Source of the DNA: Toxorhynchites rutilus septentrionalis
Taxonomy: Eukaryota > Arthropoda > Insecta > Diptera > Culicidae
Assembly: GCF_029784135.1 (NCBI RefSeq)
Contig: NC_073746.1
Span: forward strand, 282,359,348 to 282,423,347
DNA length: 64,000 bases
Reading direction: 5' to 3'
Shown here: positions 23,588-34,500 of the stretch, piece by piece
How positions within the stretch are numbered: position 1 is the stretch's first letter
How the letters are laid out: each line of letters opens with the position of its first letter
The notes under the pieces: model-generated
Database searches by the model: none
What the model saw: only the letters and a program-made list of their open reading frames with translations
What the model was told of the DNA's origin: nothing
Program-made: the position numbers and the translations under genes

Positions 23588-23806
23588 AACCTCTCCACAC
23601 ATTTATTTATCGATTTTGCAATATTTTTTATAATACAGGTGTAATAATTTTAAAATGATTAAGTAAATTGCTATTTCATCATTTCGAAACATATTTTTAG
23701 ACAGCTCTTGTGTTACAATTTAAAAAAATGAAAAATGCGTGAATTTATATGGATTCGATCGACGGTTTATTACTATTTTTAGCTTTTTTTCTTTGCCTAC
23801 CACTAC

Positions 23807-24256
23807 TTGAACAAATTAGGGAGTAGACTACCTTCTTATTCTACGTACTTTGGAACGAACGCTCGTTCTTTTTTAAAGAACGGTAGTTCGTCCCACGAAC
23901 TGATTCCGAAAGAACTGTTTGCGAGTGAACTGTTTGGGAACGAACTGTTTGAGAACTGCCATACAAATACTCGAAATCGAAAACTAATCAAGCAAACGGA
24001 GTCAAATTCGGCATGTGAAGAATTTAGAGGGCATGTCGCCAGTTCCGGAGGTACCTTAACGTCGTATGTAATTAGGAATCTTGGTCTGAACAAGAGAGTG
24101 GAAGATGATCAAGATCCTCGTGTGGCACTTCTCAAATATGCTAAGGATGTAGAAGAAAATCCTTATTGGTTTGTTCCAGTCTACTCTAAAATGAAACCTC
24201 AGGCAATATCTGTCTATGAAGATGAGCCGAAGAGTAAAAAAGCGAAGAAACAATAA
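23807..24256 (+). pseudogene. Chimeric ORF: repeat-derived N-part joined to WDR70 C-terminus
   Basis: The last 70 or so codons read GGTLTSYVIRNLGLNKRVED and DPRVALLKYAKDVEENPYWF, the conserved tail of WDR70 (gastrulation-defective family; GGTLSS-IVKN and NPYWVSPAYSK in vertebrates), with a Lys-rich end and stop. The middle (RKLIKQTESNSACEEF) is translated from the dispersed repeat also at 51966-52020 and 52101-52160. The start is a GAACTGTTTG tandem repeat. An A-run directly follows the stop. No upstream WD40 exons. Most likely a captured 3' fragment of the WDR70 gene; expression unknown. Confidence 0.7.
23850..23958 (+). repeat. GAAC-TGTTTG short tandem repeat
   Basis: Units like GAACTGTTTGNGA recur every 15-18 bp with related GTTCGTCCCACGAAC palindromes. 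The pattern resembles the GTTCACT repeats at 40290-40380. Confidence 0.6.
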
Positions 24257-24344
24257 AAAAAAAATATTAACGCTTACATCTATCAAATAGTCAATTTTAT
24301 TATAATAATCTTTAAAGATAGCATGCTGTAAATGGAAACAGTTG

Positions 24345-24450
24345 CTAGCAATCTTCCAAGTTTTCGTTCCGGTTTTGGCGATCGTACCAAGGTTATTGAC
24401 CAGATCGGTTTTGGTCATACCGATACAAGTATCGAAAAGTCTGCACTGCA
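24345..24450 (-). pseudogene. Hsp90 N-terminal fragment
   Basis: The minus strand reads LFDTCIGMTKTDLVNNLGTI and AKTGTK, the ATP-binding DTGIGMTK-DL-NNLGTIAKSGTK motif of cytosolic Hsp90 with the catalytic-fold Gly replaced (DTC for DTG). About 30 residues; no other Hsp90 sequence nearby. It lies 90 bp past the WDR70 fragment on the other strand. Confidence 0.75.
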
Positions 24451-24539
24451 AACACCTAGAACTATCGGCTAATGAAAACCATTGAGAAATATGTTTACAA
24501 TAATTGTATGATATCAAAAAATTTAGATATTTATTTTGC

Positions 24540-26021
24540 AACGCTTACAATATTGCATGATCTATGTGTGACGTTGTGCAATATGGTGTCAGTTTATGTC
24601 AAAGCTCATGTGTACATTTACATCGTCTCGGGTGTAAAGTGAGTGTTATCCACAAAATCACAGACTGTTTTTCGAGAACGCGTGTGTCGCCATGCCCATT
24701 AAAAATGCCGACGGGGATTTTATCATCGAGTTTATTGAGACTAATCGTTCACTTCCGAAATTATAGCATATCAAGTGTCGAGTACTTGCGATGAGATATT
24801 GAACGTCAGTAGCCAGCCTTGCACAATATTCAGGACCGACTTCAATATCATCCCCAAATGATTCAATTTCATTGCACAAATATGGCTGTGACGCCATAAT
24901 ATTGTACGTCTGTGAACAACCTTCAATAATGATGTCAATAAATTGATACAATAGTATTGTGCGTGTATGGGGCGCTTTAGAATCGCACAGTGATGTCTAA
25001 AAAAAGAGGTTGTTAGCGCAGGAAACTGAACCAAACCATAAAGTAGAGAAATACCATATCCCTGCACTCTGCAACCGAAAATATAAGTCTGCAACAGAAT
25101 AAAGTTTGCGTCGAAAATTAAATATCAGTAAAATTGCGAACAAATCTGCGAATTTGGCATCCTTGCATTGATGAAAAACAAATTTCGAAATAATTAGAAG
25201 TCGAACGAATTGATAAAAGTGTTTATTCGAAGTCAAACGGGTTACAAAATGCATAATTTTGCTAATTTCAAACCCGTTCGTGTACCGGAATAGAGGTGAA
25301 TATAGGGAGAGCGCTTGTACGAAAAATAAAACGATATTGTTATTTACAAGCAAAATGCATGTAACGCAGGGTTTATTTTGTTGATGTATACTCAATTTTG
25401 GTTTGTAAATTAAATTAGATTTTCGTTGTTTTAAAGGCTGTATAAGCACTGATTGCCGCAGTACTGATTTATGAATTGCGGCACCTTCTTTTCACTTCAA
25501 CTGCACGTGAACACAAAATTCCCGAAAACGTTTAAATTACTCAACACATTCCGCTAATAATTTCTATTTCGATTCTATTTGCATACTGTCTCTTTGTCTC
25601 TGTCTCTTTTGTTTATATTTACAATTGTTGTTTTGTTGCGTCTAGTGGTTTTATGTATTATCAACGAGGCGTGTTTTACTGTCAGTCTTTGGATTCGCAC
25701 AGTGTGTGCGACGTGTAGAACTGGTATGTATTTCATTTCAGATGGCTGAAAAACCTTTCTCGCTGTACCGTATTGTATTTATCGTGGTTTTGAACTGACA
25801 TTCTAGCAGAAATTGAAATTGCAGTTTTATTGAGATGTTCTAAACTTAATTAAAATTCAATTTTACATCTCGTCAAATAACTCTAGAACTATATTATTTG
25901 AACTTTTTCTTTCATTAAAACAGCTAAAAATACATATTACACAAACTACAGCATTTATTTCATTCAAGTACATTCAAAAGACAAAAAAATAAGATCAATG
26001 CATACGAATTAAATGAACATA
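24540..26021. other. No gene supported
   Basis: Minus-strand frames at 24658-25449 are open but overlap in several frames and read through AT-rich, locally palindromic DNA (ACAATATT/AATATTGT around 24540-24960), typical of a MITE. No family match. Confidence 0.4.
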
Positions 26022-26339
26022 CAGTAGAACCCTGATTATCCGCGGATTAACAAATTCGCGGATAGCGCAACAAAGAACTAGAACGAGTTCCAAACTCCAA
26101 AAAAAGATATTTCAGCATGAAAACTATGTTTTATCAATACATAAATCATTAAACTATCCTGCTATAAGGTCGTGTACACCAGTAGTCAGATAATGTGAAA
26201 GCCATGACCAAAACAAAAGTGCATGAGTCTATCACTTACTGACAAATTCCGGGAAGGTCTATAGATTTACTATGGAACTCGCTGTCACGAATAATCCACA
26301 CCGCGGATCATCCACTCGCGGATAATCGGGGTTCCACTG
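26022..26339. mobile_element. TA-flanked MITE with CAGTAGAACCC ends
   Basis: CAGTAGAACCCTGATTATCC at 26022 and GGATAATCGGGGTTCCACTG ending 26339 are inverted; TA on both sides. TIR and TA target suggest a pogo/Tigger-type non-autonomous element. No ORF. Confidence 0.82.
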
Positions 26340-26532
26340 TACTTCGGCTGTCGCGCTTTGTTTTTCTCACTCTCCAAGGTTTTTCCGTATTCAATTTCTT
26401 TTAGAAAGAAAAAAACGATTCAAATCGTGGCAGTTAGGTTCTTCTTCTTCTATCTTCCTGGCTACTAATACAATCAAAGTTTGTTACAGCCAAAACCCGT
26501 GAATCTTCCCACCTTCTATCCTCCACTCGCTA

Positions 26533-26760
26533 CCAAGGCGCCCAGAAGTATATCCTATGGTGAGGCCGTTTCGTCACTAAGTTGGTTTGAGGAGCGTTTT
26601 ATGAAAACAGTACGGAAAAAAGTAGAAGGGGAATTATTTACTTGAAGCGTGAAAGAGACAGACTGATCCCGAGCGAGCTTTGGCACAAGCGTATTCCAAG
26701 ATGGCTGAAGAGTGGTTTTAGCAAGTTGGCCCACCTTAGGATATACTTATAGGCGCCTTG
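26533..26760. mobile_element. MITE with CAAGGCGCC ends and 8-bp TSD (copy 1)
   Basis: CAAGGCGCCCAGAAGTATATCC at the left end, its inverse at the right; flanking duplication CTCGCTAC (26526-26533, 26761-26768). The 8-bp duplication points to a hAT- or P-type transposase. Same family as 35421-35676, inverted. Confidence 0.85.
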
Positions 26761-27607
26761 CTCGCTACTACTCCGCGTCATATGCATGTCATTGAGAATC
26801 AATGTCCTGGAAAAAAGGTAATGAAGATGGTCGAGTTTCGAGCGATATAGCATGCGCTGCCATAACTGTTTCGCAAATAGTGACGTCAGTCGTTGTGTTT
26901 ATCTTTGATTGCCCACCTCATCCATGTGAAAATGCTATTTTCAGGAAGTAATTTATCAATTAAAAACGTTGATTTTTGTAGAGCTCCCGCTGACTATGAG
27001 GTTAAAGTGTTATCGTGGAGTGAATATTAGTGAAATCACGTCGAAAAAGACGCATGAAAGTGATATTTCCATGCGGCATTTTAACTCCCCCACGTTCATA
27101 GCAACAAACGAAGTTTCATTATTTTACCGTAATGAAGTTTATTTTTCGAAGGCTCTCAGTGTCGGTGTGTATGTTGTGAGATAATAATCGCCAATTAATC
27201 AAAATTTCACTGAAAATGTTACTGTTTTCGAGAACTAAGCACACGACTGCTCTCTGGACCTTTTTCCACGTGAATAATCGAAATAAGCCACGATATAATT
27301 GTCATCTGTTAAAAAACAACCAGATCTCATGAGAATTTTGGCTCAAATTATCATGCAACCGTGAGTACTTTCAACATTGTTTTGTTTTATTCCATATACA
27401 TTCCATATTGAATGCAAATAATTACGACACGATATTTTGTTTGCCAATACAGATACACTTCGCCTACTGCTCCACCTCTATATGTACTCATTGATTGAGA
27501 ATGCATATGACGAAATTTAATAACAAATCTCAAATGTGATTGTCCTTCGAAAATGGCATGTTACCTAAAAATTACTCCTGATGTGGCATATACAGTACTA
27601 TGTATGT

Positions 27608-27661
27608 AAAAAATTACAATTCATATAAATTATAATTAAAAATTATATGAATTGTAATTTT
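27608..27661. repeat. AT-rich hairpin before the 27692 exon
   Basis: AAAAATTACAATTCATATAA (27608-27627) and its exact complement (27642-27661) bracket a 14-nt loop, 30 nt before the splice acceptor. Confidence 0.75.
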
Positions 27662-27691
27662 TCAAAGACAATATTTTTTTTTATCATTTAG

Positions 27692-28268
27692 CGGATATTC
27701 TCGCCAGTAGTGGATTGGCTATCGATGAACCTGACCAGCGGAAGGTTGCTCGCATACTCAGACCGAAAAATCCCAGATGTCCGGGTGTGCCACCGATGGT
27801 TTCAATTCCTATGGAAAATGCCAGTCAAACTGTAATTGAAAAGTATAGAGAAGCGTTGGATTTCGCGACCACTCCCAATGAACAGCATCATTTTGCAATT
27901 TCGAACAATCGTGACCCAAATGCATTGGATTTCTGGAATAACCAAACAGATTTGATTGTAAATACACCGGTTGGTCGCTTCGTCGAGATCAAGAAAACTT
28001 TACTACAACAATGCTCGACAGCTGATGAAGGATTCAAAGAATGGGGATTCTTGAAGACTTCCCTGTCCAATTACATGCTGGAAGCAGATTTCCTCCGAAT
28101 TCAGCTAGAATTATTTGTTCTGAAAGCTCGCTCGATTCTAGAGTATATTCAAGTATGATTAGCGAATAGCTAATAATACAAAACACATTAACGACTGATT
28201 CTTTTCAGCACTTCGAAGGAACCAATTCGGAATATTATGGTTGTCCTGCATTTTATCAACGATTCTGA
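27692..28268 (+). CDS. Last two coding exons of an unrecognised conserved-looking gene
   Basis: Exon 27692-28155 (approximately) follows a TTTTTTTTATCATTTAG acceptor and reads DILASSGLAIDEPDQRKVAR, then VIEKYREALDFATTPNEQHH, GRFVEIKKTLLQQCST and LEADFLRIQLELFVLKARSI. A CAA|GTATGA donor leads to an acceptor (CTTTTCAG) and exon 28209-28268, encoding HFEGTNSEYYGCPAFYQRF and a stop. Intact frame, good splice sites and cytosolic, helical, non-repetitive composition argue for a real gene. I do not recognise the family. Upstream exons were not found with confidence; 22.98-23.2 kb holds only weak candidates. The stop is 133 bp from the serpin stop on the opposite strand and no AATAAA lies between on this strand, so the 3' UTRs may overlap. 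Confidence 0.65.
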
Positions 28269-28364
28269 GGTATAGGGATTCGGACGAAACGAAAATATGG
28301 ACGATGGCAGATTAGTTTCACGTGAGCTCGGTAGTGAAAACTGCTCGTGAGTTTGTTATTGATT

Positions 28365-28370
28365 TTTATT
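28365..28370 (-). terminator. Poly(A) signal of the serpin gene
   Basis: AATAAA on the minus strand, 32 nt past the serpin stop. It lies between the two convergent genes and is the only such hexamer I see there. Confidence 0.6.
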
Positions 28371-28401
28371 ATGTGAAATATATGACCTTAATCACTACTA
28401 T

Positions 28402-28538
28402 TCAATGGATTCTCGAGTTTAGTGGATTGAGTATCCGGCCGGTGACGAGTGCTAAATCCATTTCTTTGTCCATGATGCAGAAAAGGAACGGGTAATTGAT
28501 AGCCAGCTCGATTGGGTTTTTATATAATGATGTGAACC
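28402..28538 (-). CDS. Serpin exon 4: C-terminal signature and stop
   Basis: It follows a CATTGCAG acceptor and reads [20 protein letters not shown], the serpin PF-F signature with Tyr instead of the usual His/Asp. It ends [12 protein letters not shown] and TGA at 28402-28404. Confidence 0.92.
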
Positions 28539-31500
28539 CTGCAATGAAAGGAAATATCGCTTTACATTACGGCAACAATATATCGAACAATTACTTTTCA
28601 GTTGTTGCAGTGATTGTGTTCGAATGTTGATATTGATCGACTGTTCGATGTGTTTTGCATAGATCAGCGGGTCGTTCGTCATTGGCGTAAAATCGGCACG
28701 CGTCGGTTCAAAAATGTCGTTGATGCCCATCTGCAATGGTATTTTCTATCATTAATCAGTTAAACAGAGTGTATTTATATTCACAACATTACTAAAAATG
28801 CACTATATCTGGCTTTTAACATACAATTATGACTAGTCATTCAATTCTGGAAACTCTAGGGCGGATGGGGGTAATATGACCAGGCGGGGCAAAATAAGCC
28901 ATCATTCGTTTGTGCTTGTTATTGAGCCAAACAAACTTTTTGACGTAGGATTACGTCTTTCGGGAACATATTGGGGTACAAATTGAAAATCGAAAATCGA
29001 GTACATCGTGAAAATTGTCCAATTTCAAACGCTTATTGCTCAGTCATTTAATGATGGATTGGTGAAATTTTTACGTCAATCGATTTCGGTACTCCATACA
29101 ATTTTTTATATTGAAGAAAATAATATATGTCATGTAACTAACTATCGAACAATTGAAAAATCTCAACCCTTATCCTAACGGAAATACCCACTTCTGATTG
29201 GTCGAAATTGACTATTGACTATCGGCGGGTCCCTAACAGAGACATCAAAACCAAGCTGCCTGGGGGAATTGGCATTGCAAATACATGAAAGTAGGGAGGC
29301 TTTTGTTCCTACCGAGATGTGTTCCCTAACAGAGACATCAAAATCAAGCTGCCTGGGGGAAATCCACATTGCAAATACATTAAAGTAGGCGGAACTTTTG
29401 TTCCTACCGAGATGTGTTCCCTAACAGAGACATCAAATCCAAGCTGCCTGGGTTAAATCGACATTGTAAATACATGAAAGTAGGGGGAGCTTTTGTTCCT
29501 ACCGAAATGTGTTCCCTAACAGAGACATTAAAACCAAGCTTAGGAAAATCGGCATTGCAAATACATGGAAGTAGGGGGTGATTTTGTTCCTTCCTAAATG
29601 TATTCCCTAACAGAGACATCAAAACCAAGGTGCCCAGAAGAAATCGGCTTTGCAAATATATGCAAATTGGGGGCATTTTTATATTGCAAGTAAGGTGAGT
29701 GATACGATTAATTCTAGCAAAAAAAAATTTAATTTGGAACTTCAATGTTGGTTGCTTCGTTAAATTTCATTTCAATGGCCGATCGTGTATTGTGAAAAAT
29801 TTAGCACAAGTGTAAGTGTAAAATTGTATATGGTAGCAGTTGTGTTAAAAATGTCTTGATATATGGAACGATTTATTTCATATATCATAAATAAAAACCA
29901 AGGTGTGTTCTCGCTCGAGAACGGGTCGTTAGGTTTAAGCTGTCTGTTTTGTTGTGTTTATTTTCACCCAAGGAAAGTTTATACGGCGAGAAAAATTTGA
30001 GAAGTGAAAAAATATTAGAAAAAGTGATTTCCCATATGCTCTACATATAGTATTAAGTGCTGTTAGTCCAATTAAAATTCGCATTGGGTTGAATAAACAC
30101 TCAGAAGGTGAAAGTTATAAAAGAAAATTACATTTCCCATTTCAAATATGTTTTCTCTATATTGAAGTAACATGTTTTTACTGATGAGAAAAATTTTCTA
30201 ATTGTGTTCAGTATTGGTAACTATTTCATATTCCATTAGCGAGTTTTTTTCATATTTCATTCATATATAATATAGGAGGCATCTCGTCTAGGATCACAGA
30301 GGGCGGTTTTCATCATATCTCGTTCCACTTCGGTATCTTTTATCTGATACGCACCATCCAACGACTGTTTACCATCTTTCTGTCATCACTACTCGGTAAA
30401 CACTGGTGGAGTGAACTAACAATATCCAACAATCAAACAAAATTGCCCATTTCAGGACCATCAAATCATTATCAAAGAGTTTAACGATGTAATTCTTCAA
30501 ACATATATAAAATCAACATATAGCCTAACGGAATCCTACGTCAACTATGCGGTCGTGTCTCGAACACAACCCTCTTGTGACTTTTTCCCAACAATTTTGT
30601 TGGAAATACTCGCATTAAGTATCTACGTGAAAACCGTATTCAAATTCAACTGTTTGATAAAGATTTTAAAATAAGTTTCACACTGACTGATTATCACGAA
30701 GAATATACCGTGAAGCTTCCTTAAGAGCGCTACACATACAACGTCACGTCCCGTCACCGTTCCGTCAACTATTCTCTTGGACTTATTTTGCCGACGTCGA
30801 AGTTACCGTTGCTGGTGTATGTGAATGCGACCATACGATTTCCATGGGGGAATATTTGACATTTCATTCGTTTACGTTGACTTTACGGTGACGGGACGTT
30901 GTATGTGTAGCGCACTTTATACCAGCCAGTGCATAATTCCGCTCACTTGACATAAAATACTGTTTTCTCACTAGCTATCTTATTTCTTCTGATAAATTAT
31001 ATTTGTGTATGCTCGCAAAACTATAACTATTCTAAAAATTGGCAACCAAGTACTTTTAGGGTGGGTTTAGACTAGTGATATATTCGTGTGAAGAAATATT
31101 ATGAGATTTATAGAAATCGCATCAACCGTTTACACTAGCGCGAACTAATATAATGCATATATTCATACTTTCGGTGAATTTATTTACTTAAAGTAGAACT
31201 GCATCCAACTTTAGCGATTTCTCACCAGTGAAAAATTCACCAGCGTTTTCATATGCCTGAATTTATTCTATATATTCTATGCATATATACCTCGAAGAAG
31301 TGTATCATATATATTCTCACCCGTTTACATCTATTATCAGGTGAATAAATCCATCTATAGCTATAGATCTCCCTAATGTAACCCGCCATTAGTTACGCTT
31401 AACCGTTTGAGTGCGGAGCAAATTTTGTTAGCATATGCCAAAAATGCGGGTGAGTTTGGGTATATAATATTTAAAGTAATATTTAAACAATTTCATTCAA

Positions 31501-34500
31501 CATTACGGTTTGCTGCGCGTGAAGTCCTCTTTAAAAAATATCCCAGAAAGACGAAATCCTGCGTCAAAAATAATAACATAGAATAAGCTCCCTGCACTTT
31601 TGGCATACAACAAGATGAGCGCTATCGCGCTCCCCGTGTTCAAACGGTTAACTATACAAATTTCTGTCAATATCGTTCGTAGCTCTGTCATTCGCCATAT
31701 TTGTTGATTTCCTTAGCAAAGTGGCTAACTGCATTGTGCACTGTTGTTATCAATTTACAAAGCGTAAGCGATTGAAAATCTCCGAAAGCAATAAAAACTG
31801 AACAATACAGGTACGTTGCTTTGATTTAATAGTTTTTTCACATCTTTTCATTGCAAATTCGTTCGGTTATCACCAAAATAAACAGGACTGGAAAAAGGAC
31901 ACTCTTATTTGCATTTGTTTTTTATTCCACACAACAGATCCCATTTGCTATATTACGATTAGAAAAACAAATGCCGGTCAGAAACGAATGCGATATGATA
32001 GGTCGAAAATAGCAGACGCTATGGAAATGGTGAGAACCGGATTTCCCGTTCAAAAGGCGGCCAAATTGATGGAATTCCGTATTCAACACTGCGCGAGAAG
32101 GTCTTGGGAAAGTATTCCAGACCACATCCTGGAAAAGCAACCGTTCTCGATGAAACAGAAGGACAAAAAGTTGAATGGCTGTTAGCTGAAGCAAAAACTG
32201 GATTCCCCGTGAACACAAAGAGATTACTGTTATGCGTAGCACAATTAGTGAGAAAAACAGCTCGTTCCAATCCATTTAAAAACGGGACGCCGGCTCATAA
32301 GTCGATCAATGGGTTCATCAAACGGCATCCAGGAATATTGAAACGGGTGCCAAGCGTATTGTCAAAGCATTGTGCAGCTGTTTCCAAGCAACAAATCTAA
32401 AGCTGGTTTCACGAAATCCATGAGTATTACGAGGAAGAAGCGCTATGTGTTGAAATTTCCGGAACAGATGTTCAATTTTGACGAAACAGCAGTACGTACA
32501 ATATCTACAAAAGAATTGGTTTAAGCTGGTTCTGGCAAAAAAAAAAGTCCAGGCAAAAGTAGTTAACACCGATCGAGAATCTTAAACTGCACTGTTTTGT
32601 GGAAACGCAGCCGTGCAGTTAGTGGCAACTAGTCTTCAGAAAACAAACGCAGCGCTGCGCTTGAGTTTAATTTTCATCAGCGCGCGCTAAAAAAAAAAAC
32701 TCGTATTCTATCTTGGTGCGAAGAGCACAAAATTCATAAGCACGACAGCGCAAAATATACCCGGCGCAGAACTCAGATACTGAACATTTCTTCTCACTTG
32801 TGTGATGCGCGTCTCATTCTATACACACACACATACACATCAAATTCTAGCGCCTGCTTTGTCTTCGTTCGTTCTAAGCAAACAGCAAACGGCTCTAACA
32901 ACCAAACATTTCATCTGTGTTTCGGAGCGTGCTCATCCGCCAGAGCGCATGTGTGCACAAGGAGTGGGAGCTCAATTGGGTACAAAAATCTTGCTGCGCA
33001 TCAGCACCGAGTTGCATTCTGAAGACTGGTGGCAATGTTGATGCTATAACCGTACAAATCTAGGATGGCAAAAGGTTAGAGGCGAATGAACTGCACAGTT
33101 TAAAGCCTCTTAAAAACAAAGAAAGAAAGAAAGATGGCAAAAGAGATCTGGTAGAGATTTGCGAAAAGCTGGGCTTCAACAAGAACGGAATCGGGTTGGA
33201 TGACCCGGATTGTTCTTGTTGCTCAAGGATGTTTTTACTCTTGGCTTGTCCAGTAGAAAATATCGTTCCCTATCGTTCGTTAACTGGTGCTGGTTCAACT
33301 GGTCTGCTTTTAAACTGGGCGAACGTTAACTGGTCCTTGGACCAGCTAAAAAGCAGAATTTCGTAAACAATCGACGCCATATTCAAATGGAATATTTGCT
33401 GTGAGGGGCATTCGAATTTAATTTGACATGTAATGAAAATTGACATTATTTTCGCATGACAAAAACAGAACAAAAATTAAAAAACAATAATTTCCTCAAA
33501 TTATATTTCATACCTGTTGTCGCACTCAATGCGAAACATCCATTGGAATCCTTTTGCTTATCCAATTTCATGGCCAACGCGAATCAAACAATTCATTGAA
33601 GTTCCCCTCGATTTCATTTGACGTTTAACATGCCGGACCAGTTAAAACGCGAATGTCGGTAACTTCTTCTTCTTCTTCTTCAATGGCACTAACGTTCCTA
33701 GAGGAACTTCGCCGTCTCAACGTAGTATTACTTGCGTCATTTTTATTAGTACTTAGTTGAGATCTCTATGCCAAATAACACGCCTTGAATGCATTCTGAG
33801 TGGCAAGCTCTAGAATACGCGTGATCACAGTGCAAGTCGGAGGAAATTTCTTTGACGAAAAATTCCCCCGACCAGAACGGGAATCGAACCCGAACACCCG
33901 GCATGTTAGTTATGACGCTAACCACTCGGCCAAGAGAGCACAGTCGGTAACTAGTCTCGGTAACCGGTAATCGGTGTCGGTAACTAGTCTTCCCTTTTCG
34001 CCCAGTTAGTGAATGTTTACTGTATTCTCCTTCAAAATGGACATAAGTCATATGTCTTATATGAACCGATACTGCTCCGCACGAAAAAAAAAACGTAATC
34101 CTGGTTGGACGTCAGTTATTTCCAACCACTCAAAAGCTGTGGATAGTATGACGAACCTACAATCGACATTGATCAACGGTTTCCGGCGATTTGGATTGTA
34201 TCCGTTAGATCCTGATGCTGCTAATTACTCAGGTCCCATTGGAAAATCCAGTGAAGCATCTTCATCACAAGCTGTGTTGCCAATAAAGAAACGACATTAC
34301 TACTGTAATTCATTCTATTATTGATTTCGACTCATTTAACTTGTTTACTACATAAACGATTCATTATTATAATAATTTGATTATTAGAATTAGAACCGCC
34401 AATTAACGGAATTAGGAAAATGATGTTTTTGTCGGTTGGAATTAGAACCAAAAGGTGCAAAATGTTTTCCGTCATCATAGGTGGTATGAATATAGCAACG

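Larger units (their letters stand above)
31988..34325 (+). mobile_element. Pogo/Tigger-like transposon, degenerate and interrupted
   Basis: Pieces in order: psq-type HTH ([20 protein letters not shown], 31988); CENPB-type domain after a frameshift ([20 protein letters not shown], then [12 protein letters not shown], 32104-32340); DDE start [18 protein letters not shown] (about 32470-32520); and C-terminus [20 protein letters not shown] (34170). A MITE (32.62-33.04 kb) and a SINE (33.66-33.94 kb) lie between the DDE start and the C-terminus. Non-functional. Confidence 0.75.

Noticed and set aside
24658..25449. Long minus-strand open frames that look protein-like
   Set aside because: Several overlapping frames are open over AT-rich palindromic DNA, no family motif and no consistent splice model; more likely a MITE.
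29231..29690. CRISPR-like array
   Set aside because: Units of 91-95 bp are similar along their whole length with no unique spacers, and the genome is eukaryotic.
33880..33940. Possible tRNA gene on the minus strand
   Set aside because: Box A and B are good but the tRNA body does not close and a SINE body with GAA tail follows; it is a SINE head.
34013..34324. 103-codon ORF as a host gene
   Set aside because: Its [15 protein letters not shown] motif is the tail of a pogo-like transposase; it belongs to the degenerate transposon.
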